A stretch of 58,602 bases of DNA from Chthonomonas sp. UBA2387. Its GTDB lineage: Bacteria; Armatimonadota; Fimbriimonadia; Fimbriimonadales; Fimbriimonadaceae. The notes beneath the pieces were generated by a model. It was given only the letters and a program-made list of their open reading frames with translations. It made no database searches and was not told the DNA's origin. Both the position numbers and the translations under genes were made by a program. Below, one piece after another: positions 17,474 through 26,199 of the stretch (positions are counted from its first letter, which is position 1; every line of letters begins with the position of its first letter). The stretch is taken from NCBI GenBank assembly GCA_002343445.1, contig DDSP01000017.1, positions 1-58,602 of the forward strand. The letters run 5' to 3'.

Positions 17474-18466
17474 ATGTTGTCGTTTCTGATCGCGTTGGCG
17501 ATGCCGTCTCCCGTTGCGACGGCGCGCGAGGTGTCGTTCGTGGGCCATGGCGGCTTCCAATTGAAGGGCGAGTTGATGTTGCCTTCGGGCGAGGGCAAGT
17601 TCCCGGCCATCCTGTTGATGCCCGGCAGCGGCCCTACCGACCGCAACGGCAACCAGCCGCCCATCCTCGTCACCGACGTGCTGAAACAGATCGCCGAGGA
17701 CATGGCGCAGAACGGCATCGCGACTTTCCGATTCGACAAGCGCGCGGCCCACGTCTACAAGGATGCTTGGCCCAAGCCCGAGACGTTTGGCGAGTTCTTC
17801 TCGTGGACGCCGTTCGTCGAAGACGCCTTGGCAGCCTATCGTGCGATGGCGGCTCAGAAGGAAGTGGACGCCGCCCGACTCGGCGTGGCCGGCCACAGCG
17901 AAGGCGGCAGCATCGCGCTTGCCCTGCACGGTCGCTTCACGGCCAACGAAACCCCGAAGGCGACGGTGCTCCTTGCCGCGCCGGGCCGCAAGATCGATGC
18001 GGTCCTGGACGACCAGATCACGCGGGCTCTTCGCGTCCAGAAGGTCCCTGCCGAGATGTCGAACACGATCATGGCCAACCTGCGGGAAACGACCAAAGCC
18101 ATCGCGGCCACGGGTCAGGTGCCCAGCAATGTCCACCCTGGCCTGCGCGCGTTGTTCCCACCGTACATCGGCGCGTACTACAGGGGATGGATCAACTTCG
18201 ACCCCGTGGACACCGCCAAGAAAGCGAAGGGCGCGTTCCTCGTCGTCAACGGCGCGCTGGACATCCAGATCTCCCCGGAACGCGACGCGAAGGCCCTTCA
18301 CGCCGCGCTCGCGACCCGATCGGGAGGCGTGCAAGAACTGGTCATTCTGCCCGGCACCAGCCACAACTTGAAGAAGGTGCAGAGCGAGAGCGAGCCCGGC
18401 TTCGCCGGACCCCTGACCCCCGAGTTTTTGGACGCCTTCCGCAAGTTCGCCAAAGCACGACTCTAA
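17474..18466 (+). CDS. Exported alpha/beta-hydrolase (esterase/peptidase-like)
   Basis: A 330-residue protein with an N-terminal signal peptide (LSFLIALAMPSPVATA). The alpha/beta-hydrolase core has the oxyanion-hole segment LLMPGSGPTDRNGN, the nucleophile elbow GHSEGGS with Ser142, an acid candidate in VVNGALDIQISPERD and the catalytic His in PGTSHNLKK. The PGSGPTDRNGN pattern is shared with secreted hydrolases of the YfhR/BAAT-like type. The natural substrate is not evident. The ATG at 17474 follows the leaderless pattern; the open frame extends upstream across the divergent promoter and is not believed. Confidence 0.85.
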   Translation: MLSFLIALAMPSPVATAREVSFVGHGGFQLKGELMLPSGEGKFPAILLMPGSGPTDRNGNQPPILVTDVLKQIAEDMAQNGIATFRFDKRAAHVYKDAWPKPETFGEFFSWTPFVEDALAAYRAMAAQKEVDAARLGVAGHSEGGSIALALHGRFTANETPKATVLLAAPGRKIDAVLDDQITRALRVQKVPAEMSNTIMANLRETTKAIAATGQVPSNVHPGLRALFPPYIGAYYRGWINFDPVDTAKKAKGAFLVVNGALDIQISPERDAKALHAALATRSGGVQELVILPGTSHNLKKVQSESEPGFAGPLTPEFLDAFRKFAKARL

Positions 18467-18538
18467 CCGGGGCCACCGAGCGACCGTCGGGACGCCGGGG
18501 CGACATTCCATCGCGCCGATGTCGCGCCCTTCTTTCGC

Positions 18539-18544
18539 CATAAT
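18539..18544 (+). promoter_or_regulatory. -10 element of the binding-lipoprotein operon
   Basis: CATAAT, seven bases before the ATG at 18552, no SD. It repeats the arrangement seen before 4627 and supports choosing 18552 over the upstream in-frame ATG at 18519. Confidence 0.5.
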
Positions 18545-18551
18545 AGCGACC

Positions 18552-19484
18552 ATGCGCCGAACGAGCGTTCGTCTTCTCCTTGGTCTTCTGCCCATCCTTG
18601 CGGTCGCGGGATGCAAGTCCGAGGGAGTCATCATCGGAGGCACCGACGGTCCACGGTACACCAGCCTGGTGAGCCTCAGCCCGAGCACGACCGAATTGGT
18701 GGGCCGATTTGGCAACTGGCGGCTCCTGAAGGGGCGGACGGCTGCCTGCGACTTCCCGACGTTCATCGAACCGGTGCCCGTCGTCGCCCAGACCAAGCCC
18801 GAGTTCGAGAAGATCGCCGGGATCGCACCCGACCTCGTGCTCTACGACGAGTCGCTCTACAACGAGGCCGACGTCGAGCGCATCAAGGGCCTCGGCGCGA
18901 AAGAAGTCTTCGTGATCACGGCGCAGACCGTGGACGAGTTCGTTCAGCAGCTGTACCAATTCGGCGCCCTGGTCGGTGGCGAGACCAACGTCTCCAAATA
19001 TGCGGATGACATCATGGCCGCCGTCGAGAACGCCAAAGCCGATCGTCGGCCCGGGACGCCCAAGGTGGCCATCCTCATGGGTGGTCCGGGCTCGTACTAC
19101 ATCAGCGGCACGGGTGGATTCCTCAACGACGTGATCAACATTTGCGGCGGGCAACTGGTCGGCCCCGAAGGCAAGGAGTTCCAACCCGCCAACGTCGAGT
19201 CGCTGATCGCGCTGGACCCCGACCTGATCATGGTCGCAGGCGGCGCGGCGTACGAGGCCATGGTCGCGACGCCTTCCGATCAGCCGCCTCCCAAGTGGGA
19301 CAAGCGCACGAACGACGGCAGCGAAGCCCGCGCCATCCTCGCCGACCCACAGCTTCAGTCCATCAAAGCCGTGAAGACCGGTGCGGTGGCTGCGGTGGCT
19401 TCGGACGTGTTGCTCCGGCGCGGCGCGCGGCTGAACGACCTGATCAAGGCGACGGCAGCCACGATCGTGGCGGTGGAACGATGA
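18552..19484 (+). CDS. BtuF-like periplasmic binding lipoprotein (cobalamin/Fe3+-siderophore type)
   Basis: A 310-residue lipoprotein. The signal ends in LAVAGC with Cys21 as lipidation site. The fold is that of class III binding proteins: SLVSLSPSTTELVGRFG and FPTFIEPVPVV at the start, KIAGIAPDLVLYDES in the N-lobe, a long connecting helix and VESLIALDPDLIMVAGG in the C-lobe. These match BtuF-type receptors that pass vitamin B12 or siderophores to an ABC permease. No permease or ATPase gene is adjacent; instead the stop codon overlaps the start of the MTA phosphorylase gene (ATGA). The ligand is therefore unproven. Confidence 0.85.
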   Translation: MRRTSVRLLLGLLPILAVAGCKSEGVIIGGTDGPRYTSLVSLSPSTTELVGRFGNWRLLKGRTAACDFPTFIEPVPVVAQTKPEFEKIAGIAPDLVLYDESLYNEADVERIKGLGAKEVFVITAQTVDEFVQQLYQFGALVGGETNVSKYADDIMAAVENAKADRRPGTPKVAILMGGPGSYYISGTGGFLNDVINICGGQLVGPEGKEFQPANVESLIALDPDLIMVAGGAAYEAMVATPSDQPPPKWDKRTNDGSEARAILADPQLQSIKAVKTGAVAAVASDVLLRRGARLNDLIKATAATIVAVER

Positions 19485-20326
19485 GCGGTCAAGCGGAAAT
19501 CGGCATCTTCGGCGGATCGGGCTTCTATCAGCTCCTAGAACGGGTCGAGGAAGTCAAGATCGACACGCCGTACGGCCCTCCGAGCGACATGGTGATGCTG
19601 GCCACCCATGCTGGACGTCGCGTGGCGTTTCTTCCTCGACACGGTCGTCACCACACCATCCCGCCCCACAAGATCAACTTTCGAGCGAATGTCTGGGCGA
19701 TGAAGGCGCTCGGCGTGAAGGCGATCGTCAGCCCTTGCGCTTCAGGCTCGTTGCAGAAGCACGTCGCCCCCGGCGACTTCGTCGTGTGCGACCAGTTCGT
19801 GGATCGCACCAAGGGGCGCGACGACACGTTTTTCGATGGACCGATCGTGACCCATGTCAGCCCGGCCGAGACCTACTCGCCCGTGCTCCGAAAACTGGCC
19901 ATCGAAGCGATCAAGAAGAACGGCATCCCCGTTCACGAGCGCGGCACCATCGTGGTCATTCAGGGACCCCGTTTCTCGACCAAGGCCGAGAGCAAGTGGT
20001 TCACCGAGATGGGCTGGGAGGTCATCAACATGACCCAGTATCCCGAGGCTTACCTGTGCCGCGAGATGGGCATGGCCGTCGTGAACATCTCGTTGATCAC
20101 CGACTACGACAGCGGCGTGGTGGCCGACACCGAGGCCGTTACGGCCCACAGCGTGATCGAAGTGTTTCAGAAGAATTCGGCGCGCATCCGTAGCGTGGTC
20201 TTGGACTTGGTGGCCTCGATGCCGGAAGATCTGGACTCGTTGTTCGACCCCGACACGCTGCGTTACTCGCGCGGCGATGGGCGTGCGCCCGAATCGAACG
20301 ACATCCGCCAGTTCGACGTGTTCTAA
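19481..20326 (+). CDS. mtnP: S-methyl-5'-thioadenosine phosphorylase
   Basis: A 281-residue enzyme of the PNP/UDP phosphorylase family that splits methylthioadenosine with phosphate into adenine and 5-methylthioribose-1-phosphate in methionine salvage. Seen: the phosphate loop GIFGGSGFY, PRHGRHHTIPPHKINFRAN, GPRFSTKAES and the base/sugar-binding segment INMTQYPEA, then ITDYDSG, all characteristic of MTAP. Length fits the family. Some relatives prefer other purine nucleosides, so specificity is a family-based inference. Translation is coupled to the binding-protein gene by an ATGA overlap, and the HEAT gene starts three bases after its stop. Confidence 0.92.
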   Translation: MSGQAEIGIFGGSGFYQLLERVEEVKIDTPYGPPSDMVMLATHAGRRVAFLPRHGRHHTIPPHKINFRANVWAMKALGVKAIVSPCASGSLQKHVAPGDFVVCDQFVDRTKGRDDTFFDGPIVTHVSPAETYSPVLRKLAIEAIKKNGIPVHERGTIVVIQGPRFSTKAESKWFTEMGWEVINMTQYPEAYLCREMGMAVVNISLITDYDSGVVADTEAVTAHSVIEVFQKNSARIRSVVLDLVASMPEDLDSLFDPDTLRYSRGDGRAPESNDIRQFDVF

Positions 20327-20329
20327 CTC

Positions 20330-22921
20330 ATGGTCGCCACCCTTGCCGCCCTGGCCGTGCTGCTCGCCTCTGGCGAAGTGGCACAGGAGGTGGTGGGTCA
20401 GGTCCGGGTCGGTTCCCGCGACGTTTCGGTGTCGTATCGCCAGGACCAACTGCCCGCGTTGCCGGCAACCTATGTTCAGGTCGGAGAGTGGCGTTACGCG
20501 TTGGATTCCGCAGGAAGCCCCCGCCATCGGTTTTTGGGTCAGGGCGGCTGGTCCGAGGTCGCAGCCCTGTACCAACAGCACGCGGCCAAGCTGGATCAGG
20601 CGCCCGAGTGGCGCGTCAAGGTGGTGGTCGCTTCGCGGCAAACCGTGTTGAACGTGGACGCCCAGAACGTTGCCACGCTGCGGCGCGGCACGATCATGGA
20701 CGAGGAGATCGCGGGCGTTTACCGGGGGCTGGCCCAGGCCAAGGTCGCTCTCGAGGCGTATTCCCTCGGTCTGGTTCGGGTCCGCTTCGATGTGGAGATC
20801 GACGGTGAGCCGGTCTACTTTGTGGAAGGGGACGCCGACTTCGACGCCTTGATCGCGGCTCCCGTGCGCGGCAAGGTTTCCACGGGCGAGTTCGTCGCCG
20901 AAGACAAGGTGTTCCGTGGTCCCTATCAGAGCTTGTGGGTGGTCCACACACCGGTGCTCCAGCGGCAGAGCGGGGAATGGCCGAGCCCTATCCGGTTCGC
21001 CGCCGGCGACGGGCCGGATGGCTTCCAACTCAACTACGGCGACTACATTCGGTCGTTCCTGCGCGATGTCGAGCGCCATTCCAAGCGCATCGGACTGGAC
21101 GTGGTCCTCTTGGGCGAGCGGGACTCTTGGAGCGAGCCGTTGGTGTCGCTTGGACTGTTGATGCGGTCCGAGGATTGGCGCGAGTTGTGCGACGATCGCT
21201 TTGTGCCTGGACCGTGGCGATTCTCGTCGCGGACCTCGGTGGAATGGCGGAGCGCTGCGCGACCCCTGGCCGACGTGGCGCGAACCGATTCGCCTGGGAC
21301 GCACCGTCTCGAACTGATCGAACTGTTCCAAAGCAAGGACCTGGGCCAAGTGGCTGCGCTCGGCTCGCCCGCGTGGACGTTCAGCTTGCCCGATGGCGTT
21401 TCGGTGGGCGACTTGGTCGGCGGCTTGGAGCGGCGCACTGCGCCGAGTTCACCGGAGGCGCCTTTCCGAATCTTGCAGGGCATGGCTTCCGGCGAGCAGG
21501 GCGACGTCTTCGAAGCCTTCCGCACGGGGCCGGGCGCGTTCGCCATCGCTTTGCCCGAGGGTCCGCCTTCGGCGAGGTCGCTCCGCTTCCGGTTCGAGAC
21601 CAGCGTCGCCGATGCCTTTGGTGTGGCGATCGAGCGTGGTGGACGGGAGCGGTACGTTCACTTGGTCGGCACCGTGGCCCAGGCGAGCGGCGCGCAGTTC
21701 CCTTCGCCCCATTTGGCGCAGCTCTCGAGCCAAACCGGTACGCCGACGAACGTCGAAATCCCCCTGGATGGCCTGGAGCTACCCGGCGACGGCCCCTATC
21801 GGGCGCGAATCGTCTCCGAGCCGAACAGCGACCTTTTTCAGCGGGCCAGCCTGCCCCTGATGAGGCTGCGCCTTTGGCCCGTCGATTGGTCTGCCGAGGC
21901 TGGCGAGGGCACGGTCGCCAAGCCAGAGCCCCCGACGTGGACGCCGAACGCGACCTCCGAGAACTGGTACGAGCGGTGCCTTGCCGCAGTCGCCGCGACC
22001 GATGCCGCTACGCTTCTCCCGTTCCTGGCCGACCCCAACGAGATCGTCGTGCTGAACGCCGTGCGCACGCTGGCGCGGCTCGATGCCCCCGAGGGAGAGG
22101 CTCGATTGGGCGACCTTTCGCTCAGTTCCGACGTCGTGACCGCCGAGTATGCGTTGCGAGCGCTGGCCAAAATGAACAAGCCGTCGTCGTGGCTCTTGGT
22201 GCGCAAGGCGCTCGATGGCTCGCCTTACGATCGCTCCCGGGCCGTGGCCGCCGAGTTGCTGGGCAGCACCAAGAACTCGATCTACGCCGGCCCGATCATG
22301 CTGCTCTCGGCGTTGGGCTGGCGTTCACGCCTTGCCGCCACCGAAGCCCTCGGGCACTTGGAAGGCGACGTCGCTCCGACGGTGCACATGGCGATGTTCA
22401 TCGACCCCGATCCGTGGGTCCGAGTCCGCACCGCCCAAGTCGCCGACGCGAAGCCCTCGCTGGTCCGCCAGAGACTGCGATTCTATGCCGTGAACGACCC
22501 CTCCGACGCCGTGCGCGCGGCTTGTTGCGTGCGTATGATTCAATCGGGAGACGCCGAGTTAGCTCAAGACGGCTACAAGGGGCTTCGCGACGATTCGAAG
22601 GGCACGCGTTTGGCCATCGTGGAGGCGTTGGACCAGAACCCGCATGCGGAGCACTTGCGATGGCTGTTGCTGGCCGCCGGCGACGCCGTCGTCGAGGTTC
22701 GGATCGCGGCGCTCAAGGCGCTGGAGGACGAGGTCTACCGACCCGAGCCTGCCGACCTGGCCCGTTTGCTCACCGAGCGGAACGGACGCGTGCAGGAACA
22801 TGTGCTCGATCTGATCGCCAAGAAGGGCGCGAGGTTCGAGCGGGAGCAACTCTCGGGGTTCCTAGCCAGCCCGAATCCTGCGGTCGCCGCGAGGGCGCGC
22901 GCCATGCTCGGCACGGGCTGA
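20330..22921 (+). CDS. Exported HEAT-repeat protein, unknown function
   Basis: An 863-residue protein that starts with a weak signal peptide (VATLAALAVLLASGEVA). The N-terminal ~550 residues are beta-rich and match nothing I know. From about residue 560 a HEAT array follows (LLPFLADPNEIVVLNAVRTL, EVRIAALKALEDEVYRPEP, FLASPNPAVAARARAML). It is probably a secreted or membrane-anchored scaffold. The gene begins three bases after mtnP and is the last of that operon. HEAT C-termini recur in this window (M1 peptidase, MFS permease), so this may be a lineage habit. Confidence 0.75.
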   Translation: MVATLAALAVLLASGEVAQEVVGQVRVGSRDVSVSYRQDQLPALPATYVQVGEWRYALDSAGSPRHRFLGQGGWSEVAALYQQHAAKLDQAPEWRVKVVVASRQTVLNVDAQNVATLRRGTIMDEEIAGVYRGLAQAKVALEAYSLGLVRVRFDVEIDGEPVYFVEGDADFDALIAAPVRGKVSTGEFVAEDKVFRGPYQSLWVVHTPVLQRQSGEWPSPIRFAAGDGPDGFQLNYGDYIRSFLRDVERHSKRIGLDVVLLGERDSWSEPLVSLGLLMRSEDWRELCDDRFVPGPWRFSSRTSVEWRSAARPLADVARTDSPGTHRLELIELFQSKDLGQVAALGSPAWTFSLPDGVSVGDLVGGLERRTAPSSPEAPFRILQGMASGEQGDVFEAFRTGPGAFAIALPEGPPSARSLRFRFETSVADAFGVAIERGGRERYVHLVGTVAQASGAQFPSPHLAQLSSQTGTPTNVEIPLDGLELPGDGPYRARIVSEPNSDLFQRASLPLMRLRLWPVDWSAEAGEGTVAKPEPPTWTPNATSENWYERCLAAVAATDAATLLPFLADPNEIVVLNAVRTLARLDAPEGEARLGDLSLSSDVVTAEYALRALAKMNKPSSWLLVRKALDGSPYDRSRAVAAELLGSTKNSIYAGPIMLLSALGWRSRLAATEALGHLEGDVAPTVHMAMFIDPDPWVRVRTAQVADAKPSLVRQRLRFYAVNDPSDAVRAACCVRMIQSGDAELAQDGYKGLRDDSKGTRLAIVEALDQNPHAEHLRWLLLAAGDAVVEVRIAALKALEDEVYRPEPADLARLLTERNGRVQEHVLDLIAKKGARFEREQLSGFLASPNPAVAARARAMLGTG

Positions 22922-23006
22922 ACCAGCCGGGGCGACCCAGCAACGGGTAAAACGTACCATCGCGCGGGCGCTCGCAGCGTCGCCAGTCCCACGCCACCTC
23001 GCCGAA

Positions 23007-23987
23007 ATGCTGCTTCTGAGCAAATACGACGTCGCGACCGTCCTGGACATGCCCTCCGCGATCGAAGCGACGCGCGCTGCGTTCGGCATGCTCGCCTCTC
23101 ACCGGGTGTCCATGCCGCGCCGCATTGCGACCAGCATCCCCGAGCACGACGCCACCCACCTCTCGATGCCCTGCTACTTGCAAGGACTGCCAAATCGCTT
23201 GGTGATCAAGGTGGTCACCGTGTTCCCCAACAACCACGAACGCGGCGAACCCGCGATTCAGGGCCAATTGCTCGTCCACGACCCCGACACCGGACGAGTC
23301 GTCTGCATGATGGATGCCGAGTTGCTCACGGCCGTACGAACGGGCGCGGCGTCGGCTTTGGCGACCGAGTATCTGGCGCGGCGCGACGCCCACGTGGTCA
23401 CCGTGTTCGGTTCTGGCGCACAGGCGTGGCAACAGTTGGCCGGGGTGGCGCAGGTGCGCCGGGTCGAGCGCGCCTTTGTCGTGTCGAGGTCGGCCGAGCG
23501 CGGCCGCAAGTTCGCCGATGACGCGACGGAGCAGTTTCACTTTCCCGTGGCGTTCACGCCCGATGGCGAATCGGCCGTGACGTTCGCCGACATCATCTGC
23601 ACGGCCACCAACTCGTTGGAACCCCTCTTCGATGGCTCGAGCATCAAGCCTGGTACCCACATCAACGCGATCGGTTCGTTCCGGCAAGAGATGCGCGAAC
23701 TGGACTCCCTGACCATTTGCGCCAGCCGCGTGTTCGTGGACCACAAGGAGTCGGCCATGCGGGGGGCGGGCGACCTGATGACCCCTGTGCTCAACGGAGA
23801 GTTCGATTGGAGCCTGCTTTCGGGCGAGTTGGGCGACTTGGTCATGGGCCGCAACGCCGGCCGCATGAGCGAAAAGGAAGTCACCGTGTTCAAGTCGGTG
23901 GGCTTGGCGATTCAAGACGCCGTGGTTGGCGGACTGGTGTACGACCGCGCTGTCGAACTGGGACTCGGCCAGACCGTCGAATGGTGA
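23007..23987 (+). CDS. Ornithine cyclodeaminase / mu-crystallin family protein
   Basis: A 326-residue NAD(P)-binding protein. Typical family features: VLDMPSAIEATRAAF near the N-terminus, the substrate-side segments GLPNRLVIKVVTVFP and AELLTAVRTGAASALATEYL, and the Rossmann motif TVFGSGAQAW (about 132-141), then DIICTATNS and GTHINAIGSF. Members convert ornithine to proline, reduce imino acids or act in other amino-acid conversions; the family is broad and the substrate here cannot be read from the sequence. TAAAAC lies about 55 bases upstream as a weak -10 candidate. Monocistronic, convergent with the EF-G gene. Confidence 0.88.
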   Translation: MLLLSKYDVATVLDMPSAIEATRAAFGMLASHRVSMPRRIATSIPEHDATHLSMPCYLQGLPNRLVIKVVTVFPNNHERGEPAIQGQLLVHDPDTGRVVCMMDAELLTAVRTGAASALATEYLARRDAHVVTVFGSGAQAWQQLAGVAQVRRVERAFVVSRSAERGRKFADDATEQFHFPVAFTPDGESAVTFADIICTATNSLEPLFDGSSIKPGTHINAIGSFRQEMRELDSLTICASRVFVDHKESAMRGAGDLMTPVLNGEFDWSLLSGELGDLVMGRNAGRMSEKEVTVFKSVGLAIQDAVVGGLVYDRAVELGLGQTVEW

Positions 23988-24036
23988 GCCGCAGGGGCGG
24001 CACGATTCCCGAAAGAACCCTGCCGCCCGAGGTGCG

Positions 24037-26103
24037 TCAGCCTTCGTTTTCGGCGCGCCGCTTCTTGTAGTCCTCGATGAGATGGGCCTGTTCGTTGAAC
24101 GGCAGGTCCTCGTAGGTGGAGAACTTGGCGCGGAATCGGCCCCGCCCTTTGGTGATGGACCGCAGGTCGAGCGCGTAGCGCATCATCGTGGCCATCGGCA
24201 CCTGCGCCCGAACGAGCGACTTGCCCGCACCCAGCGACTCGACGCCCAGCGGTCGGCCGCGCCGACCCGATAGGTCGCCCACCACGTCTCCCACATTGTC
24301 GTCCGGCACTTCGACTTCGAGGTCGAGTACGGGTTCGAGGATCGTCGGGTTGGCCTTCTCCATCGCGGCTCGAAGCGCGATCGCGCCCGCGATTTTGAAC
24401 GCCTGTTCGCTGGAGTCCACGTCGTGGTAGCTGCCGTCGTAGACGGTCACCTTGATGTCCACAATGGGGTAGCCCGCCTGATAGCCGCGTTCCATCTCCT
24501 CGCGGATGCCCTTCTCGATGGCCGGGATGAAGTTCTTGGGGATCGCGCCGCCCACGACCTTGTTCTCGAACAGCAGCCCTTCGCCTCGGGCGAGCGGCTC
24601 GAGTTCGATGTGGCAGTCGCCGAATTGGCCCTTGCCGCCGGTCTGCCGCTTGTGGCGGCCTTGGGCCTTGGCCTTGCCGTTGACCGTTTCGACGTAGGGC
24701 ACCTTGGCGTCTTCGATGGTGACGTTCACGCCGAACTTGGCCCTCATCTTCTCGATGGCGGTCTCCAAGTGAATGTCGCCCATTCCCTCGATGATTTCCT
24801 GCTTCACGACCGCATCGCGGCGGTACCTGAACGTGGGGTCTTCTTCTTGGATGCGCGTGACGGCTTCGCCGAGTTTGTCTTCGTCGGCTTTGGTGTTCGG
24901 GTGGATGGCCACTCGGTAGATCGGTTCGGGGAATTCCACGGGCGGAATCTTGATGCGGTCTTTAGCGGTCGAGAGCGTGTCTCCCGTGTGGGTGTGCTGC
25001 AACTTGGCCACGGCGCACAGGTCGCCCGCGACGACCTTGGTCGCCGGTTCCTGGCCCTTGCCGTGCGGATAGAAGAGGTTGTGCAGCCGCTCGTCCTTCT
25101 CGCTGTGGGTGTTGAGCACGTGCTGGTCCACGGTGATCGAGCCCGAGAACATCCGCAGGTAGTTGATGCGGCCCACGTAGGGGTCGGCCGAGGTCTTCCA
25201 CACGTAGGCGGCCAAGGGGCCTTCGGCGTCGCACGCGAGTTCGAGATCCTCCCACTTGCGCGGCATTTCGTGCGGGCCGGGAAGTTCGTGGATGACGCGG
25301 TCGAGCAGGGTCGCCACGCCGATGCCGCTAAGGGCGGAGCCCATGAGCACGGGCACCACGCGGCCCGTTTCGACGCCGACGAGCAGCCCGTGTTCGATCT
25401 CTTCTTCGGTAAGCGCCTCGCCTTCGAGGTACTTCATGGCGAGTTCGTCGTCGCCTTCGGCGGCCGAGTCCATCATTTGCTCGCGCAGGGCTTCTGCGGC
25501 CTCTTGGTAGCCCTTGGGCACGTCTTCGATCTCGACGCCTCGGTCCTTGCCCTTGTACACCTTCATGTTGAGCAGGTCGAGCACGCCTGAGAACGCGGCC
25601 TGATGGCCGATGGGAATCTGGACGTTGACGACCTTGCGGCCGTAGCGCTCGCGCAGGGTCTCCATCAAGCCCTCGTAGTCGGCGTTGTCCTTTTCGAGTT
25701 TGTTGACGAAGATGCAGCGTGCGAGGCCGTACTTCTCGGCGACTTCCCACGCAAGTTCGAAGCCGACGTCGAGGTCGCGCTTGGCTTCGCAGACGATGAT
25801 CATGGCCTCGGCGACGCTCGCTGCAGCGTGGAGTTCGCCGATAAAGTCGGGAAATCCGGGCACGTCGATCAAGTTGATCTTGTGGTCGTGCCATTCGATG
25901 GGGAGAACCGTGGCGCTCAGGCTGATCTTGCGCCGAATCTCCAGGGGGTCGAAGTCGCTTTGGCTGTTGCCTCCGTCCACAGAACCCAGCCTTTCGGTCG
26001 CGCCGGCTGTGTAGATCATATGCTCGACGAGCATGGTCTTGCCGGCGCCACCGTGGCCCACGATGGCGACATTGCGAATCTGGTCGGTGCGATAGGACTT
26101 CAC
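24037..26103 (-). CDS. Elongation factor G-like GTPase (EF-G paralogue)
   Basis: A 688-residue five-domain translational GTPase. G1 is GHGGAGKT. The switch II motif is DVPGFPDF where EF-G has DTPGHVDF, so the catalytic His is Phe. The guanine-specificity motif is NKLE where NKxD is standard. Downstream domains are complete, including GGKGQFGDCHIELEPL and ISLSAT before switch II. Such changes mark EF-G-like paralogues (FusA2 type) rather than the main translocase; the role may be ribosome-related but slow in GTP hydrolysis. It starts with GTG, with GGAG nine bases upstream. A five-codon ORF (MESHS) overlaps the start codon. Confidence 0.88.
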   Translation of the reverse strand: MKSYRTDQIRNVAIVGHGGAGKTMLVEHMIYTAGATERLGSVDGGNSQSDFDPLEIRRKISLSATVLPIEWHDHKINLIDVPGFPDFIGELHAAASVAEAMIIVCEAKRDLDVGFELAWEVAEKYGLARCIFVNKLEKDNADYEGLMETLRERYGRKVVNVQIPIGHQAAFSGVLDLLNMKVYKGKDRGVEIEDVPKGYQEAAEALREQMMDSAAEGDDELAMKYLEGEALTEEEIEHGLLVGVETGRVVPVLMGSALSGIGVATLLDRVIHELPGPHEMPRKWEDLELACDAEGPLAAYVWKTSADPYVGRINYLRMFSGSITVDQHVLNTHSEKDERLHNLFYPHGKGQEPATKVVAGDLCAVAKLQHTHTGDTLSTAKDRIKIPPVEFPEPIYRVAIHPNTKADEDKLGEAVTRIQEEDPTFRYRRDAVVKQEIIEGMGDIHLETAIEKMRAKFGVNVTIEDAKVPYVETVNGKAKAQGRHKRQTGGKGQFGDCHIELEPLARGEGLLFENKVVGGAIPKNFIPAIEKGIREEMERGYQAGYPIVDIKVTVYDGSYHDVDSSEQAFKIAGAIALRAAMEKANPTILEPVLDLEVEVPDDNVGDVVGDLSGRRGRPLGVESLGAGKSLVRAQVPMATMMRYALDLRSITKGRGRFRAKFSTYEDLPFNEQAHLIEDYKKRRAENEG

Positions 26104-26119
26104 GAGTGAGACTCCATGA
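26102..26119 (-). other. Five-codon mini-ORF overlapping the EF-G start
   Basis: ATG at 26117 reads M-E-S-H-S and stops with TGA, whose bases overlap the GTG start (GTGA) of the EF-G paralogue in another frame. It could provide reinitiation coupling; chance is not excluded. Confidence 0.3.
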
Positions 26120-26152
26120 GCCGACCCTTGGGCGGGTCGGCCGAGTTACACG

Positions 26153-26158
26153 ATTCTA
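26153..26158 (-). promoter_or_regulatory. -10 element of the EF-G paralogue gene
   Basis: TAGAAT on the minus strand, 49 bases before the GTG at 26103, leaving a leader of about 40 bases with an SD. One of the few non-leaderless arrangements here. Confidence 0.4.
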
Positions 26159-26199
26159 CGAACCGGACGTGGGTTCCTTCTCGGTGGGACGATGGACCC

